Below are positions 8,925 to 17,625 of a stretch of 64,000 bases of DNA, in pieces. The notes under the pieces are model-generated. The model was given only the letters and a program-made list of their open reading frames with translations, had not been told where the DNA came from and did not search any database. Origin of the DNA: Bacteroidaceae bacterium (GTDB lineage Bacteria > Bacteroidota > Bacteroidia > Bacteroidales > Bacteroidaceae); NCBI GenBank assembly GCA_017650105.1, contig JAGCFO010000009.1, positions 62,001-126,000 of the forward strand, read 5' to 3'. Each line of letters starts with the position of its first letter. Within the stretch, counting starts at the first letter, position 1. The position numbers and the translations under genes were made by a program.

Positions 8925-9066
8925 TTCCTTTGAGTTCCATATTTCCTTTCTCTGCAGACTTCCTCTGGGACAATCTCTCGCTTGGCGTTGCATGCTTGAC
9001 TTGACAGAAAGATGCATGTTTGCCTCGCTTCAGAGAGGAGAGATTCGTTTCTTGTTTGGCAAAAGC

Positions 9067-11985
9067 TTACGGCGCAGAATAGTCTGTCAGATTTTTGACG
9101 CCAACAATGTTTCTCTCCGAAACAGCATCCGTGAAAAGCGAGACAAGTTCCTCGGGAGTAACAACAGTCTGCGGAGCGAAGCTGTCGGAACGCATGTATT
9201 CAAAAACGGAATTGAAGAATGCCTTGCCCGAAGGCGTTTCTTGAATCTCATCCAGACGGCTTGTGCAGATAAGCAGCTTGGATGGAGCATCTTGCCCCTT
9301 CACATCCACGCAGAGCTCAAAAAGCAAACCGAGTTTATGATTCCGTTCAACGTTGTCAATCGCCTGAATCAAAGGAAGGTATTCGTCGGGCATCCTATCC
9401 AGAATCATTGGATTACTATTGCGTACGATTTGCCACCATTGCCAGCTTGTATGTTCTTCTGTGGGGAAGTTTTCGAAAAGCGGATGCGTAGGATTCATCA
9501 GCAAGCCCAACGTACCAGGAGAAACAGGTTTGCGATTGTTTAGGGAGATAGAGCGGAACATTGCGTAGTTCCAGTAATCAGGAGTGAAAAGTCCTCCGAC
9601 GCTAACGTTTGAAATGGAATCTTTTCTGGGCAGCAACAAGACCTTTTCTCCCTCGTTCAGGCTTCCAAGTGCTGTCGACAAATCCCCACAGACTGTAACT
9701 CCGCCCGAAGATAATGTGGCAGAAGGAGCTAACGACAAAAGTCCGAGAAGATCGGAAATCTTGGAAACGTTTTTGTCCGTCAAAGAGGGATATACCCACA
9801 CTTTCCACTCGTTGGAGTAGGCTCCCGACTGAAGAGTTAACGTGAGTTCGGTAGGAGACGTTATCTCACTCAGAGGAACGGAAGCTGAGCCAATCTTTGC
9901 CGTTCGTCCCTGCTCGACAACAATTCCGCTGAATTTTCCTGACTGACGGAAACCGTTTCCCGAAACATTCCAACTTACAGTATGCTCAAACGCCTTTTCT
10001 TGATAGTTTGCCACCATAACATCGAAAGAAAGCGTATCTTTTGCACTATAGCACATGCTGTCCAAAGCCGCAAGAAGCACAACAGGAGAGCAAAAGCGAG
10101 TCCATTCAGCAGGAGTGACAAGTCCTTTGCTATCCATAAACGCATCAAGAATACCTACCAGAGCCGTTCCTTGTCCCGGATAGTCCTGTAAGTCAAGTAA
10201 CTGGAATCCTCCCATTCCCGCAGTACGCAGAGAATACTCAATATCTGCTTTGTAACACTCTACCGCCCATTTTCCCGAAGCATTATGGAAATCTTTCACT
10301 TGATGCTCCATTCCTGCTTTGCGAATGCGTTCCCTAAACACCTCTAAGTTGTAGGGATACAAGACTCCCGTGTATTTTGGCAACTCCTCATAATCGGGAT
10401 AAACCTGGAACTGCCCGTTTTCGTGCCCCACGACTGGGATTGGGCAGCGACTGATGGCATTGGAATAGTCTGCGCGTGTGTTTGGCTGAGTATTATTGAG
10501 CAGTCCTCCTTCGTCTTCATCGGCAAAACTGAATGAACTGCGCGTGTTTGTTTCGTAATTGGCTCCACCACCCAAACGACAAGTCACAATGTAGTCTTCT
10601 CCCTCTATGGGACTCTGATAGCCCAGCGTGTTGTTGGAACCCATAAGATAGAGATGTCTCTTGTCTGTTGCACGAAATTCATCCAGCCACGTGCGCATCA
10701 AATCCATATCACCCCAAAGTTCGTTTCCCAGTCCTAATGACATAAACGAAGGATGATTTCCGAAAGTGCGCAAAACATCGTGAGCCTCCCGAAGGAGGAA
10801 TGAATTAAGTTCCGTTTTGGTGCTATCAATGGTGCCCCAACACGGAAGCTCTACCTGAAGATACATTCCTGCCTCGTCTGCAGCCTGAAAAGCAGCCTCT
10901 GTAGGAGTGTAGGAGTGGAAACGTACATGATTGATTCCATAAGCACGAAAAGTGCTGAAATAACGACGCCACGCCTCCACGTCTGTCGGACAATAACCTG
11001 TCAGAGGGAAAGCACATCCGTCGTGCTTGCCCCGCAAAAAGGTGCGCATTCCGTTGATAGCAATTTTCGTTCCATCGACTGAGAACTGACGCAAACCGAT
11101 TGTCGTTACCAAGCAATCTGTAGCTTTCTTCCTTTTCTTTATTCGCTTCGAAGAGGAATTTATCTCAACAAACACCTTATCGTCAACCAATTGTGCGCAA
11201 ACATTATATAACGCAGGATGGAACTCGCTCCAAAGCTGGGCTTTCTTACCTAAAGAGATTGCGTTTACATACAGAGAATCTTTTCCGCTTGATGTATGCA
11301 CCAAAGTGCGTACTACAACAGAGCCTTGAGTAGGATTTCCATAAGCCTGCACTTCCTTAATAAAAGAGGAGGGAGTTGCTTCTATACAAAACGTGCCAAG
11401 AATACCGTTCCAGTTCGTTTGCGTAGCATCAGTCCAAGCATGCGAGCCTCTCACTTCGGGAGGAACCAAGTAGGAGGAATTATCGACACATATCTTTATA
11501 GAATGTTTCCCAGGCTCAAGAGAAGGCAGCTCATATACATGAGGGATGATAATATGAGAGAAAGAACCTATGCTGTCGTCATCTATCCAAAGAGTGCTCG
11601 GTTTAGTGCGTTCCATAATGAGGGTCAAGCGTTTTCCACGCATACTCTCGGGTATCTCCACATCGCGAGAATAGATGACAGGCCCTTCATAGCGCCAGAG
11701 ACGTGTGAGCTCTGAAGTGCGAGTGGTATCTCTGTTTCTGTCGCCCAAATGGTTTTCATCCGTTGTGCCGGGAAGCATGCATTCACCTAAGGAACTTTGC
11801 CATACGCCAGACAAATCAATCCGCTCGCGGATTTTCACGTTATTCGCTCCCTTTGCAAAAACCTGCATAACGGAGAGAGCTAACAACGCTACACACAACA
11901 TCACGCGGAAGCTATTGCCGACTTTCTCCATGAAATTATTCCTTCTTCTCGTCCCTATTTGGGTTGAGTATATCCGCTTTTTCAT
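9067..11985 (-). CDS. GH2-family glycoside hydrolase, exported
   Basis: Large GH2 enzyme (972 aa from this start). Domain order is N-terminal sugar-binding jelly roll (about 60-205), immunoglobulin-like sandwich (205-300), TIM barrel (300-600) and C-terminal sandwich regions. The acid/base Glu422 lies in GLGNELWGD; GHENGQFQ further on is the likely nucleophile segment. The ATG at 11985 overlaps the epimerase stop as ATGA, but a start at 11931 gives a cleaner signal peptide (MEKVGNSFRVMLCVALLAL...), so either may be used. GH2 covers beta-galactosidase, beta-mannosidase and beta-glucuronidase. In this operon a beta-mannosidase or a galactosidase removing side groups would fit, but the sequence alone does not decide. 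Confidence 0.88.
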   Translation of the reverse strand: MKKRIYSTQIGTRRRNNFMEKVGNSFRVMLCVALLALSVMQVFAKGANNVKIRERIDLSGVWQSSLGECMLPGTTDENHLGDRNRDTTRTSELTRLWRYEGPVIYSRDVEIPESMRGKRLTLIMERTKPSTLWIDDDSIGSFSHIIIPHVYELPSLEPGKHSIKICVDNSSYLVPPEVRGSHAWTDATQTNWNGILGTFCIEATPSSFIKEVQAYGNPTQGSVVVRTLVHTSSGKDSLYVNAISLGKKAQLWSEFHPALYNVCAQLVDDKVFVEINSSSKRIKKRKKATDCLVTTIGLRQFSVDGTKIAINGMRTFLRGKHDGCAFPLTGYCPTDVEAWRRYFSTFRAYGINHVRFHSYTPTEAAFQAADEAGMYLQVELPCWGTIDSTKTELNSFLLREAHDVLRTFGNHPSFMSLGLGNELWGDMDLMRTWLDEFRATDKRHLYLMGSNNTLGYQSPIEGEDYIVTCRLGGGANYETNTRSSFSFADEDEGGLLNNTQPNTRADYSNAISRCPIPVVGHENGQFQVYPDYEELPKYTGVLYPYNLEVFRERIRKAGMEHQVKDFHNASGKWAVECYKADIEYSLRTAGMGGFQLLDLQDYPGQGTALVGILDAFMDSKGLVTPAEWTRFCSPVVLLAALDSMCYSAKDTLSFDVMVANYQEKAFEHTVSWNVSGNGFRQSGKFSGIVVEQGRTAKIGSASVPLSEITSPTELTLTLQSGAYSNEWKVWVYPSLTDKNVSKISDLLGLLSLAPSATLSSGGVTVCGDLSTALGSLNEGEKVLLLPRKDSISNVSVGGLFTPDYWNYAMFRSISLNNRKPVSPGTLGLLMNPTHPLFENFPTEEHTSWQWWQIVRNSNPMILDRMPDEYLPLIQAIDNVERNHKLGLLFELCVDVKGQDAPSKLLICTSRLDEIQETPSGKAFFNSVFEYMRSDSFAPQTVVTPEELVSLFTDAVSERNIVGVKNLTDYSAP

Positions 11986-13148
11986 TCTTCAACTCTCTGT
12001 AAAAGTTCCATACACATCCGCCCGTTATGATAAGGGCATTTCCAAAGTCCCGCCTTGTCTTCGGATTGAAGAGGAATCCCATTAGCATCCACACCCCAAT
12101 ACCATTCTCCTTGCTCTGAGTCAATCAGATGTTTCTTCACGTAATCCCAAGCACAGAGCGCCTTGCCCAAGGCATAATGATTGGCAAAGAGTTGCCAAAC
12201 GTTGTAGTATCCCACAACTGCCTCAGCATATTCCCACCATTGTGCGGAAGGCAAACGGCAAATCTCCACGTTGGCGTCTTTGTCGCTATTTGCGGAAAAA
12301 GCCATTCTAAACACAAGAGGTTTCATTTCGCTTTCCAAAGAAATATCATCAAGCACTTTAACTGACTCATACAAGAGCCAAGAAGCCTCTATGTCGTGTC
12401 CGAAAGATGTCTTATCATCGTATGGCTTCCAGTCGGCATCGAAAAAGAGCCTGAGTCTGGCAGTTTCCGCATTCAATATTTTTTCCCTGAAGAGGGTGAT
12501 GAGAAGCCGAATTTTCTCCGCGAGCGTTTCGTTGCGCCAAACACGATAGAGATTAGTGTAAGCTTCAAGAATGTGGAGATGGGTATTCATTGTTTTGCAG
12601 GCATTAGCGTCTTGTGTGCCCAGACGCATGTCTTCCTGCCTACCCCATTGCCGATTGAAAGCCTCGAAATATCCCCCGAGTAAATCATCGGCGCAATGCG
12701 TTTCTATATCCCGATAAAGGCGGATAGCACATTGAAGCGACTCTTCGTCTCCCGTTGCGCGAGCATACTCACTCAGCCCATAAATGGCAAAAGCCGTAGC
12801 GTAAGTCTGTTTTTTTGTATCGCAAGGCTTTCCGTAAGCGTCGATAGTCCAATAAACTCCTCCATAATCCGAGTCGATGAATTTACCTGTCACCTCCTCC
12901 TTAGCCCTCTGAGCCATCAGCAGATATTCGGGCTTCTTCAGCAGGCGCCAAGCGGAAGAGAAAGTCCACAGAATTCGGGCGTTTAGAACTGCTCCCTTCG
13001 GGCTTTCGGGATGAACCACATTATTGTTGTCGATTCTCCCGTAGAATCCCCCGCGAGAATCCTGCATTCTCTCCATCCAAAAAGGCAGAATGTCATCTAT
13101 CAATTCCGATTTCAGTTCTTTTCTTAGCTGAATTATTGGAGTTTCCAT
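11982..13148 (-). CDS. Cellobiose/mannobiose 2-epimerase
   Basis: Cytoplasmic epimerase (388 aa) of the AGE family, an (alpha/alpha)6 barrel. In mannan breakdown it converts beta-1,4-mannobiose to mannosyl-glucose, the substrate of the GH130 phosphorylase in this window. Active-site residues line up with the known Ruminococcus enzyme: His251 and Glu254 in FGHDIEASWLLYES, His374 in KCPYHNGRMCMEL, plus His190 in KTMNTHLHILEAY. The length is typical. It follows GH5 by 43 nt and overlaps the GH2 start by 4 nt (ATGA), so it is translationally coupled to GH2. Classical N-acylglucosamine epimerases are the alternative, but the context and motif spacing favour the disaccharide enzyme. Confidence 0.9.
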   Translation of the reverse strand: METPIIQLRKELKSELIDDILPFWMERMQDSRGGFYGRIDNNNVVHPESPKGAVLNARILWTFSSAWRLLKKPEYLLMAQRAKEEVTGKFIDSDYGGVYWTIDAYGKPCDTKKQTYATAFAIYGLSEYARATGDEESLQCAIRLYRDIETHCADDLLGGYFEAFNRQWGRQEDMRLGTQDANACKTMNTHLHILEAYTNLYRVWRNETLAEKIRLLITLFREKILNAETARLRLFFDADWKPYDDKTSFGHDIEASWLLYESVKVLDDISLESEMKPLVFRMAFSANSDKDANVEICRLPSAQWWEYAEAVVGYYNVWQLFANHYALGKALCAWDYVKKHLIDSEQGEWYWGVDANGIPLQSEDKAGLWKCPYHNGRMCMELLQRVEE

Positions 13149-13191
13149 ACGAAATTACTCAATGAGAGGTGAGGTGGTACATACTTGAAAT

Positions 13192-14544
13192 TCAGTCAAT
13201 CCATTCTAATACACAAAGGGGTTCTCCTGTTATCATTTCTTCAATTGCTGCAACTATGACCGATTCGGTTGAAGCATCGGAAGCGAATACAGAATTGAGC
13301 CCTTGCTGCTCTTGAGCAGGATCGCCCGAATAGTCGTCTCCACGCTGCCAAATCTCGTGAGTGGGATTAGCAAAACCGCCCCAACCCCAGAAATTACATC
13401 CCGCAAAGACGTCGCCCTTCTTAGCGCTGGCTACAACTTTGTTGAAGACAAACGCATAGAAGGCGTCGCGTGCCGAGTGAGGCGAATCCTTTGAGAACTG
13501 GAATCCGTCGCGAGGATATCCAAACTCCTCCATCACAGCAGGTTTCTCCAGCCGGCGAGCCATATTGAGGTGCAAGTCTATGTAAGCCTCAGCCTCACGT
13601 TTAGCATTCTCAAGGGAGTCTTCTACCGTTTCCTTACTAATCCAAGACCAATTGAGGGGCCAAAGGTGGAACGTGAGGTAGTCGATATTCGGATCGGAAT
13701 GCACTCGTTCACAGAGAGGTACGTCTCCGTCACATCCCCATTTGCCTTCGCTACCGATAGAAACCATATGATTGGGGTCCAACGATTTTATCTGCGCTGC
13801 CGTAGCTGATACCCACTCGGCAAAAGCCTTTTTGCTATGTTCCCCGAAGGGACGGGGCTCGTTGCAGAGCTGCCAAGACATGATTGCCGGATCATCCACA
13901 TATTTTTTTCCCGTATATTTGTTGGTGCGAGTCAATACTTTCTCCACATGACGCGAGAACATCGCCTTTGCGCTGTCGTTTCGGACGAATTTGCTCACTT
14001 GAGCCTGATAGTTTGTCCAGCCCACTACGGCAGGAAGCGGAGCCTCACCTTCGCCTGCCCATTCCAAATAGACGCACCAGCCTCCCGTCCATTCCCACGA
14101 GTTTGTCAGGTAAAGAACGGCAGTCATCTCCCTCTTCCCCATCTCAGAAAGAAGGTAATCCAAACCATCAAAAATCGTGTCGTTGTACACTCCAGGACTC
14201 TCTTGGAGTGTGGGCTCTATTTTCGAGGTAACACCGTTTCTCCCTTCGGCGCCGACAAGCACGCGAAGGTTGTCAATTCCCATTTCTTTCAGATAGTCAA
14301 GCTCTTGCGCCAGACGAGCTCTGTTTCCTCCCCTGCCCTCCGAGCCGAGAATAGCACCATACCAGAAGTTGGTGCCGATGAAATAGTACGGCTCGCCGTT
14401 TCGGAAAAACTGTCCTTGTTTGGCATAGATGAAGGGAGATTCCTTTGGCGCTTGAGTGCGGGGTTGGCACGAAGGCATCAAGATGAGAAGGGAAATGAGG
14501 CAAAGGATGCCAGCCGGAAGGGAGTGTCTGCTTTTTGTTTTCAT
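13192..14544 (-). CDS. GH5 (subfamily 7-like) beta-mannanase lipoprotein
   Basis: Exported endo-beta-mannanase of 450 aa. The signal ends at LMPSC (Cys26), indicating a lipid anchor. Barrel motifs are FIGTNFWYGAILG at 55-67, NLRVLVGAEG, the acid/base Glu229 in WQLCNEPRP, FHLWPLNW and the nucleophile Glu340 in AVMEEFGYPRDG. These fit GH5_7 mannanases rather than cellulases. It is the second mannanase of the locus, next to the 2-epimerase. Its ATG directly abuts a 21-bp repeat array with no gap, so its upstream leader in the polycistronic mRNA is entirely repeat sequence. No promoter is visible in the 123-bp spacer to GH31. Confidence 0.92.
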   Translation of the reverse strand: MKTKSRHSLPAGILCLISLLILMPSCQPRTQAPKESPFIYAKQGQFFRNGEPYYFIGTNFWYGAILGSEGRGGNRARLAQELDYLKEMGIDNLRVLVGAEGRNGVTSKIEPTLQESPGVYNDTIFDGLDYLLSEMGKREMTAVLYLTNSWEWTGGWCVYLEWAGEGEAPLPAVVGWTNYQAQVSKFVRNDSAKAMFSRHVEKVLTRTNKYTGKKYVDDPAIMSWQLCNEPRPFGEHSKKAFAEWVSATAAQIKSLDPNHMVSIGSEGKWGCDGDVPLCERVHSDPNIDYLTFHLWPLNWSWISKETVEDSLENAKREAEAYIDLHLNMARRLEKPAVMEEFGYPRDGFQFSKDSPHSARDAFYAFVFNKVVASAKKGDVFAGCNFWGWGGFANPTHEIWQRGDDYSGDPAQEQQGLNSVFASDASTESVIVAAIEEMITGEPLCVLEWID

Positions 14545-14649
14545 ATCGAGAAGGAAAAATGATTTTTGGGCAAAGAATAATTTTTTTTGGAGAACAAATA
14601 TCGCCGTATGAAGAAGGAATAATTTTTTTTGAAGAAGGGAAAAATAATG
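14545..14649 (+). repeat. 21-bp modular repeat array R3 (5 units)
   Basis: Five units of exactly 21 bp start at 14545, 14566, 14587, 14608 and 14629. The third is the ACAAATATCGCC type. The array starts at the base next to the GH5 start codon and fills nearly all of the GH31-GH5 spacer. It runs antisense to the genes. Confidence 0.92.
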
Positions 14650-14667
14650 ATGGGTAATACATATTCG

Positions 14668-17625
14668 TCATCGGGAAAGGGAAACGGAAACGGACTCTCC
14701 CGAATATGTGAGGGAAGCTTCCCGAGTGCCTTCGGGAGTAAACAAAGTGATGTGGAAGAGTTTCTCTCCCTCACTCTGAGGTAAATGTCCCTTTTGGGCA
14801 CCTAAGGATAGAGTTCCTTCGGAGTTGTCATACGAAATGGGGATCATGCTGTACCAACCTTTTTCGTAGTCATAATCCACACCATCGTCCTCATACAGCA
14901 CGAACGAGCCATCATTTCCCCCATATACCAAAAGGTTAACCTTCTGAAGAGGCTTCTCGCTGCTGTATTCCATTTCAGGTCCTATCGGAATAATAGCTCC
15001 AGCGGGCACGTGAAGGGGAATCCGCTCGTAAGGAGCTGCGCAATAATAGGGATTTCCGCCTTCGGAGACATATGCCCCCGTGTAGAAATCGTACCATCCG
15101 CCTTCGTGCTTGGGGAGATAGACCTCCCGTTCACGGGCTCCATACTTATAGATAGGACTTACCATCAGCGAGGGGCCAAACAGGAACTGGTCTCCCACAT
15201 TAAGTGCCTGCGTATCAGCCGTATAGTCCATCGCGAGAGCTCGCATAGGTGTGTAGTCGGCAAAGTGCGTCATTCCGCAGAGAGAGTAGATGTAGGGCAT
15301 CAGCCGATAGCGCAGACGGGCATAGAACTCCCAACTCTTGTAGGCAGGATGGTCTTCGGGAGCAAGGAGCCAAGGTTCACGCGGGGGATACTGCCCGTGA
15401 GCCCTGAAAAGAGGAACGAAAGCACCGAATTGGAACCAACGCGCCTGCAATTCGCGCCACTCATCCAGGTCTGCGTTGTCCAAACGGTTGCGCCAAGCAC
15501 GCTCATACCGTTTTTCGACGCAGAATCCGCCTATGTCCATTCCCCAGAAGGGAATGCCGGAAAGGCTGAAGTTGATGCCGGCAGAGATTTGAGCCTTCAT
15601 GTCTTCCCATCTTGTGCCGATGTCTCCACTCCACACTGCGGTACTGTATCGCTGCAAGCCGGCAAAACCGTTTCGCGTGAGGAGGAAAACACGAGTGTCG
15701 GGATTGACGCTGCGCTGCCCTTCATAGATTGCTTCCGCATTCATAAGAGCATACGCCAGCAGATACTCGGTTGAACTACCCAACTCGGTAGGACTGCAGA
15801 GGGCCTTCAGATAAGACATCTCCTGACAATCGCGCACATTTGGCTCGCTGGCATCCATCCACCAAGCGTCGATGGGGTATTTGCTGTAGAGATGCTCGTT
15901 CATCTGCTGCCAGAAGAGCCTTCGGGCGCCTTCGCTGTAGGCATCATAGAATGAGCCGACGTAACCTCTTCCAACCCAGTCGCGAATGCTGTCAGTAACG
16001 GCTTGGCGATACATCCATCCTCTTTCGTCAAACTCACGGAAGTGCTCTGTCGTGCAATAGAATTTGGGCCAGACAGACAGCATATAGTGCGCATTCAAAG
16101 CGTGGATGCTGTCAATCATCGCTTTCGGATTGGGAAAGCGCTGGGTGTCAAATTCATGACTTCCCCACGAGTCTTCTTTCCAGTAAAACCAATCCTGAAC
16201 GATATTGTCGATAGGAAGATGTCGCTTGCGAAATTCAGAAAGGACAGACAGGATTTCATCTGATGTCTGGTATCGCTCGCGCGACTGCCAAAAGCCCATT
16301 GCCCACTTGGGCATCACTTGGGCTTTTCCCGTTATCGTCCTGTATCCCGAGATGACTCTATCCATTTCCGACAAGGGGAAGGAAGCGGCATCCGTGCTTT
16401 TCGTTTCAATAGCATCTGTTGCCTCATCTTCCGCATGCCCATCCACGAAGTAATAGTCTATTTCATCTCCCATCTCGCTCCAGAAAGCAATCGTTCCTGC
16501 TTCTTCCTCTATCGGAAGAAGTGCGCGTAGGCCACAATAAGACGTAGAGCCGTCAGGCTTCCACTCAACGCGAAGATGCGCCTTCTGCCCCTTTGTCAAA
16601 GGATAGCAGAACTTAAAGGAATTGGGATTCCAGGCTGTTCTCCATCGCTCGGGGACGACTTCCTTTCCATCCATCATTACTCTGACGTAACCCGCATAGT
16701 ATAACAGGAACTGATACGTTCCAGTCGTTTCCGGCTCAAGAAACCCTTCGTACACAACACTTGCTCCATCCAGCGGGAAGGCAGGCATGTATTGCTTGTT
16801 CGACTGCTCATTTTCAAAGCACAAGAAAGGCTCCCTACGAACGAGTGTTTCTGCTCTTGAGTTCGAGTAAGTACCCGTAAGCCCTCCTTCCTTTCCTTCC
16901 TTGTCGTAAACCTTAAACAGCTCATTTAGTTTAGAATAATCACGGGCATCTCCCCAGCGGCTCAAGGATGTATTATCCCAAAGGATTCCGTATCCTCGAC
17001 TGGATACTACAAAAGGAACGGAAATCTTCGTATTGTACTGGAAAAGTTGCTCGTTCTTGTTCTTGTGGTTGAATTCATCCGCCTGATGCTGCCCTAAACC
17101 ATAATAGGCTTCATCCTCTCCCAACTGCCACATTTGGCGAATGGTAAATGCTTTCTTATGATTACCTCGCTTATCAACTTGAGGATCCGTCATAGGCAAA
17201 AAAGTGCGGCACTTTTCTGAGAGAATGGGATGTCCGTCGATATCTGTAAAACTGACTGTTCCGTCTGCCGAAACTATTGCCCTGAGGGCTGATGTGGAGA
17301 GAACCGTGCTTCCATTATCTGATTTTTCTACTACCCAACTTTTCTCGGATGGATACTTGAAAGATGCCATCAGGCTCTTTTTGTCCGAAAAACGAGACTT
17401 AGGCGTAGCGTTGACGTGAATAACATGATCGTTGACTACTTCCAGACGCACTTTTCTTGCTTTATGGCAAGAGTCACCCTTTGGAGTATGCACTTTCACA
17501 ATTACTCCATGCGTTGTCTCAACCACCTGATTTTGGCAACCAAAGAAGAGGCATCCTGTCAGAAACAGAGCACAAACAAGAAAGTGCACATTCTGTCTTT
17601 TTGGAAGAGGTTTCATGCTACTCAT
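14668..17625 (-). CDS. GH31 alpha-glycosidase with PA14 insert, lipoprotein
   Basis: 985-residue exported GH31 enzyme. Two possible lipoboxes, LTGC (Cys25, better) and FFGC (Cys30), mark a lipoprotein. An N-terminal beta-sandwich is interrupted at about 244-370 by a PA14-like domain (LTGTYSNS ... VYEGFLEPETTGTYQFLLYY ... MMDGKEV). The barrel carries the nucleophile Asp591 in WWMDASEPN and the acid/base Asp668 in WSGDIGTRW, followed by beta-domains. A PA14 inside GH31 is known from the B. ovatus xyloglucan alpha-xylosidase, so alpha-xylosidase is the leading guess and alpha-glucosidase the alternative. The start overlaps the sialidase stop by 4 nt (ATGA), so the two are coupled. Confidence 0.9.
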   Translation of the reverse strand: MSSMKPLPKRQNVHFLVCALFLTGCLFFGCQNQVVETTHGVIVKVHTPKGDSCHKARKVRLEVVNDHVIHVNATPKSRFSDKKSLMASFKYPSEKSWVVEKSDNGSTVLSTSALRAIVSADGTVSFTDIDGHPILSEKCRTFLPMTDPQVDKRGNHKKAFTIRQMWQLGEDEAYYGLGQHQADEFNHKNKNEQLFQYNTKISVPFVVSSRGYGILWDNTSLSRWGDARDYSKLNELFKVYDKEGKEGGLTGTYSNSRAETLVRREPFLCFENEQSNKQYMPAFPLDGASVVYEGFLEPETTGTYQFLLYYAGYVRVMMDGKEVVPERWRTAWNPNSFKFCYPLTKGQKAHLRVEWKPDGSTSYCGLRALLPIEEEAGTIAFWSEMGDEIDYYFVDGHAEDEATDAIETKSTDAASFPLSEMDRVISGYRTITGKAQVMPKWAMGFWQSRERYQTSDEILSVLSEFRKRHLPIDNIVQDWFYWKEDSWGSHEFDTQRFPNPKAMIDSIHALNAHYMLSVWPKFYCTTEHFREFDERGWMYRQAVTDSIRDWVGRGYVGSFYDAYSEGARRLFWQQMNEHLYSKYPIDAWWMDASEPNVRDCQEMSYLKALCSPTELGSSTEYLLAYALMNAEAIYEGQRSVNPDTRVFLLTRNGFAGLQRYSTAVWSGDIGTRWEDMKAQISAGINFSLSGIPFWGMDIGGFCVEKRYERAWRNRLDNADLDEWRELQARWFQFGAFVPLFRAHGQYPPREPWLLAPEDHPAYKSWEFYARLRYRLMPYIYSLCGMTHFADYTPMRALAMDYTADTQALNVGDQFLFGPSLMVSPIYKYGAREREVYLPKHEGGWYDFYTGAYVSEGGNPYYCAAPYERIPLHVPAGAIIPIGPEMEYSSEKPLQKVNLLVYGGNDGSFVLYEDDGVDYDYEKGWYSMIPISYDNSEGTLSLGAQKGHLPQSEGEKLFHITLFTPEGTREASLTYSGESVSVSLSR

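Larger units (their letters stand above)
8669..9066. other. 398-bp gene-free stretch between GH2 and GH29
   Basis: Holds the GH29 promoter-like sequence (8700-8730) and the 21-bp repeat array R2 (8841-8924). Degenerate AACGAATTTT copies flank the array on its left (about 8808-8840). I see no gene; open frames here read through the repeat. Confidence 0.7.

Noticed and set aside
8769..9017. Frame with repeated FSLLHIARFLL-like peptide (also at 24118-24630, 27404-27931, 37772-37966)
   Set aside because: The peptide is just the antisense reading of the 21-bp repeat arrays, all in different flanking contexts.
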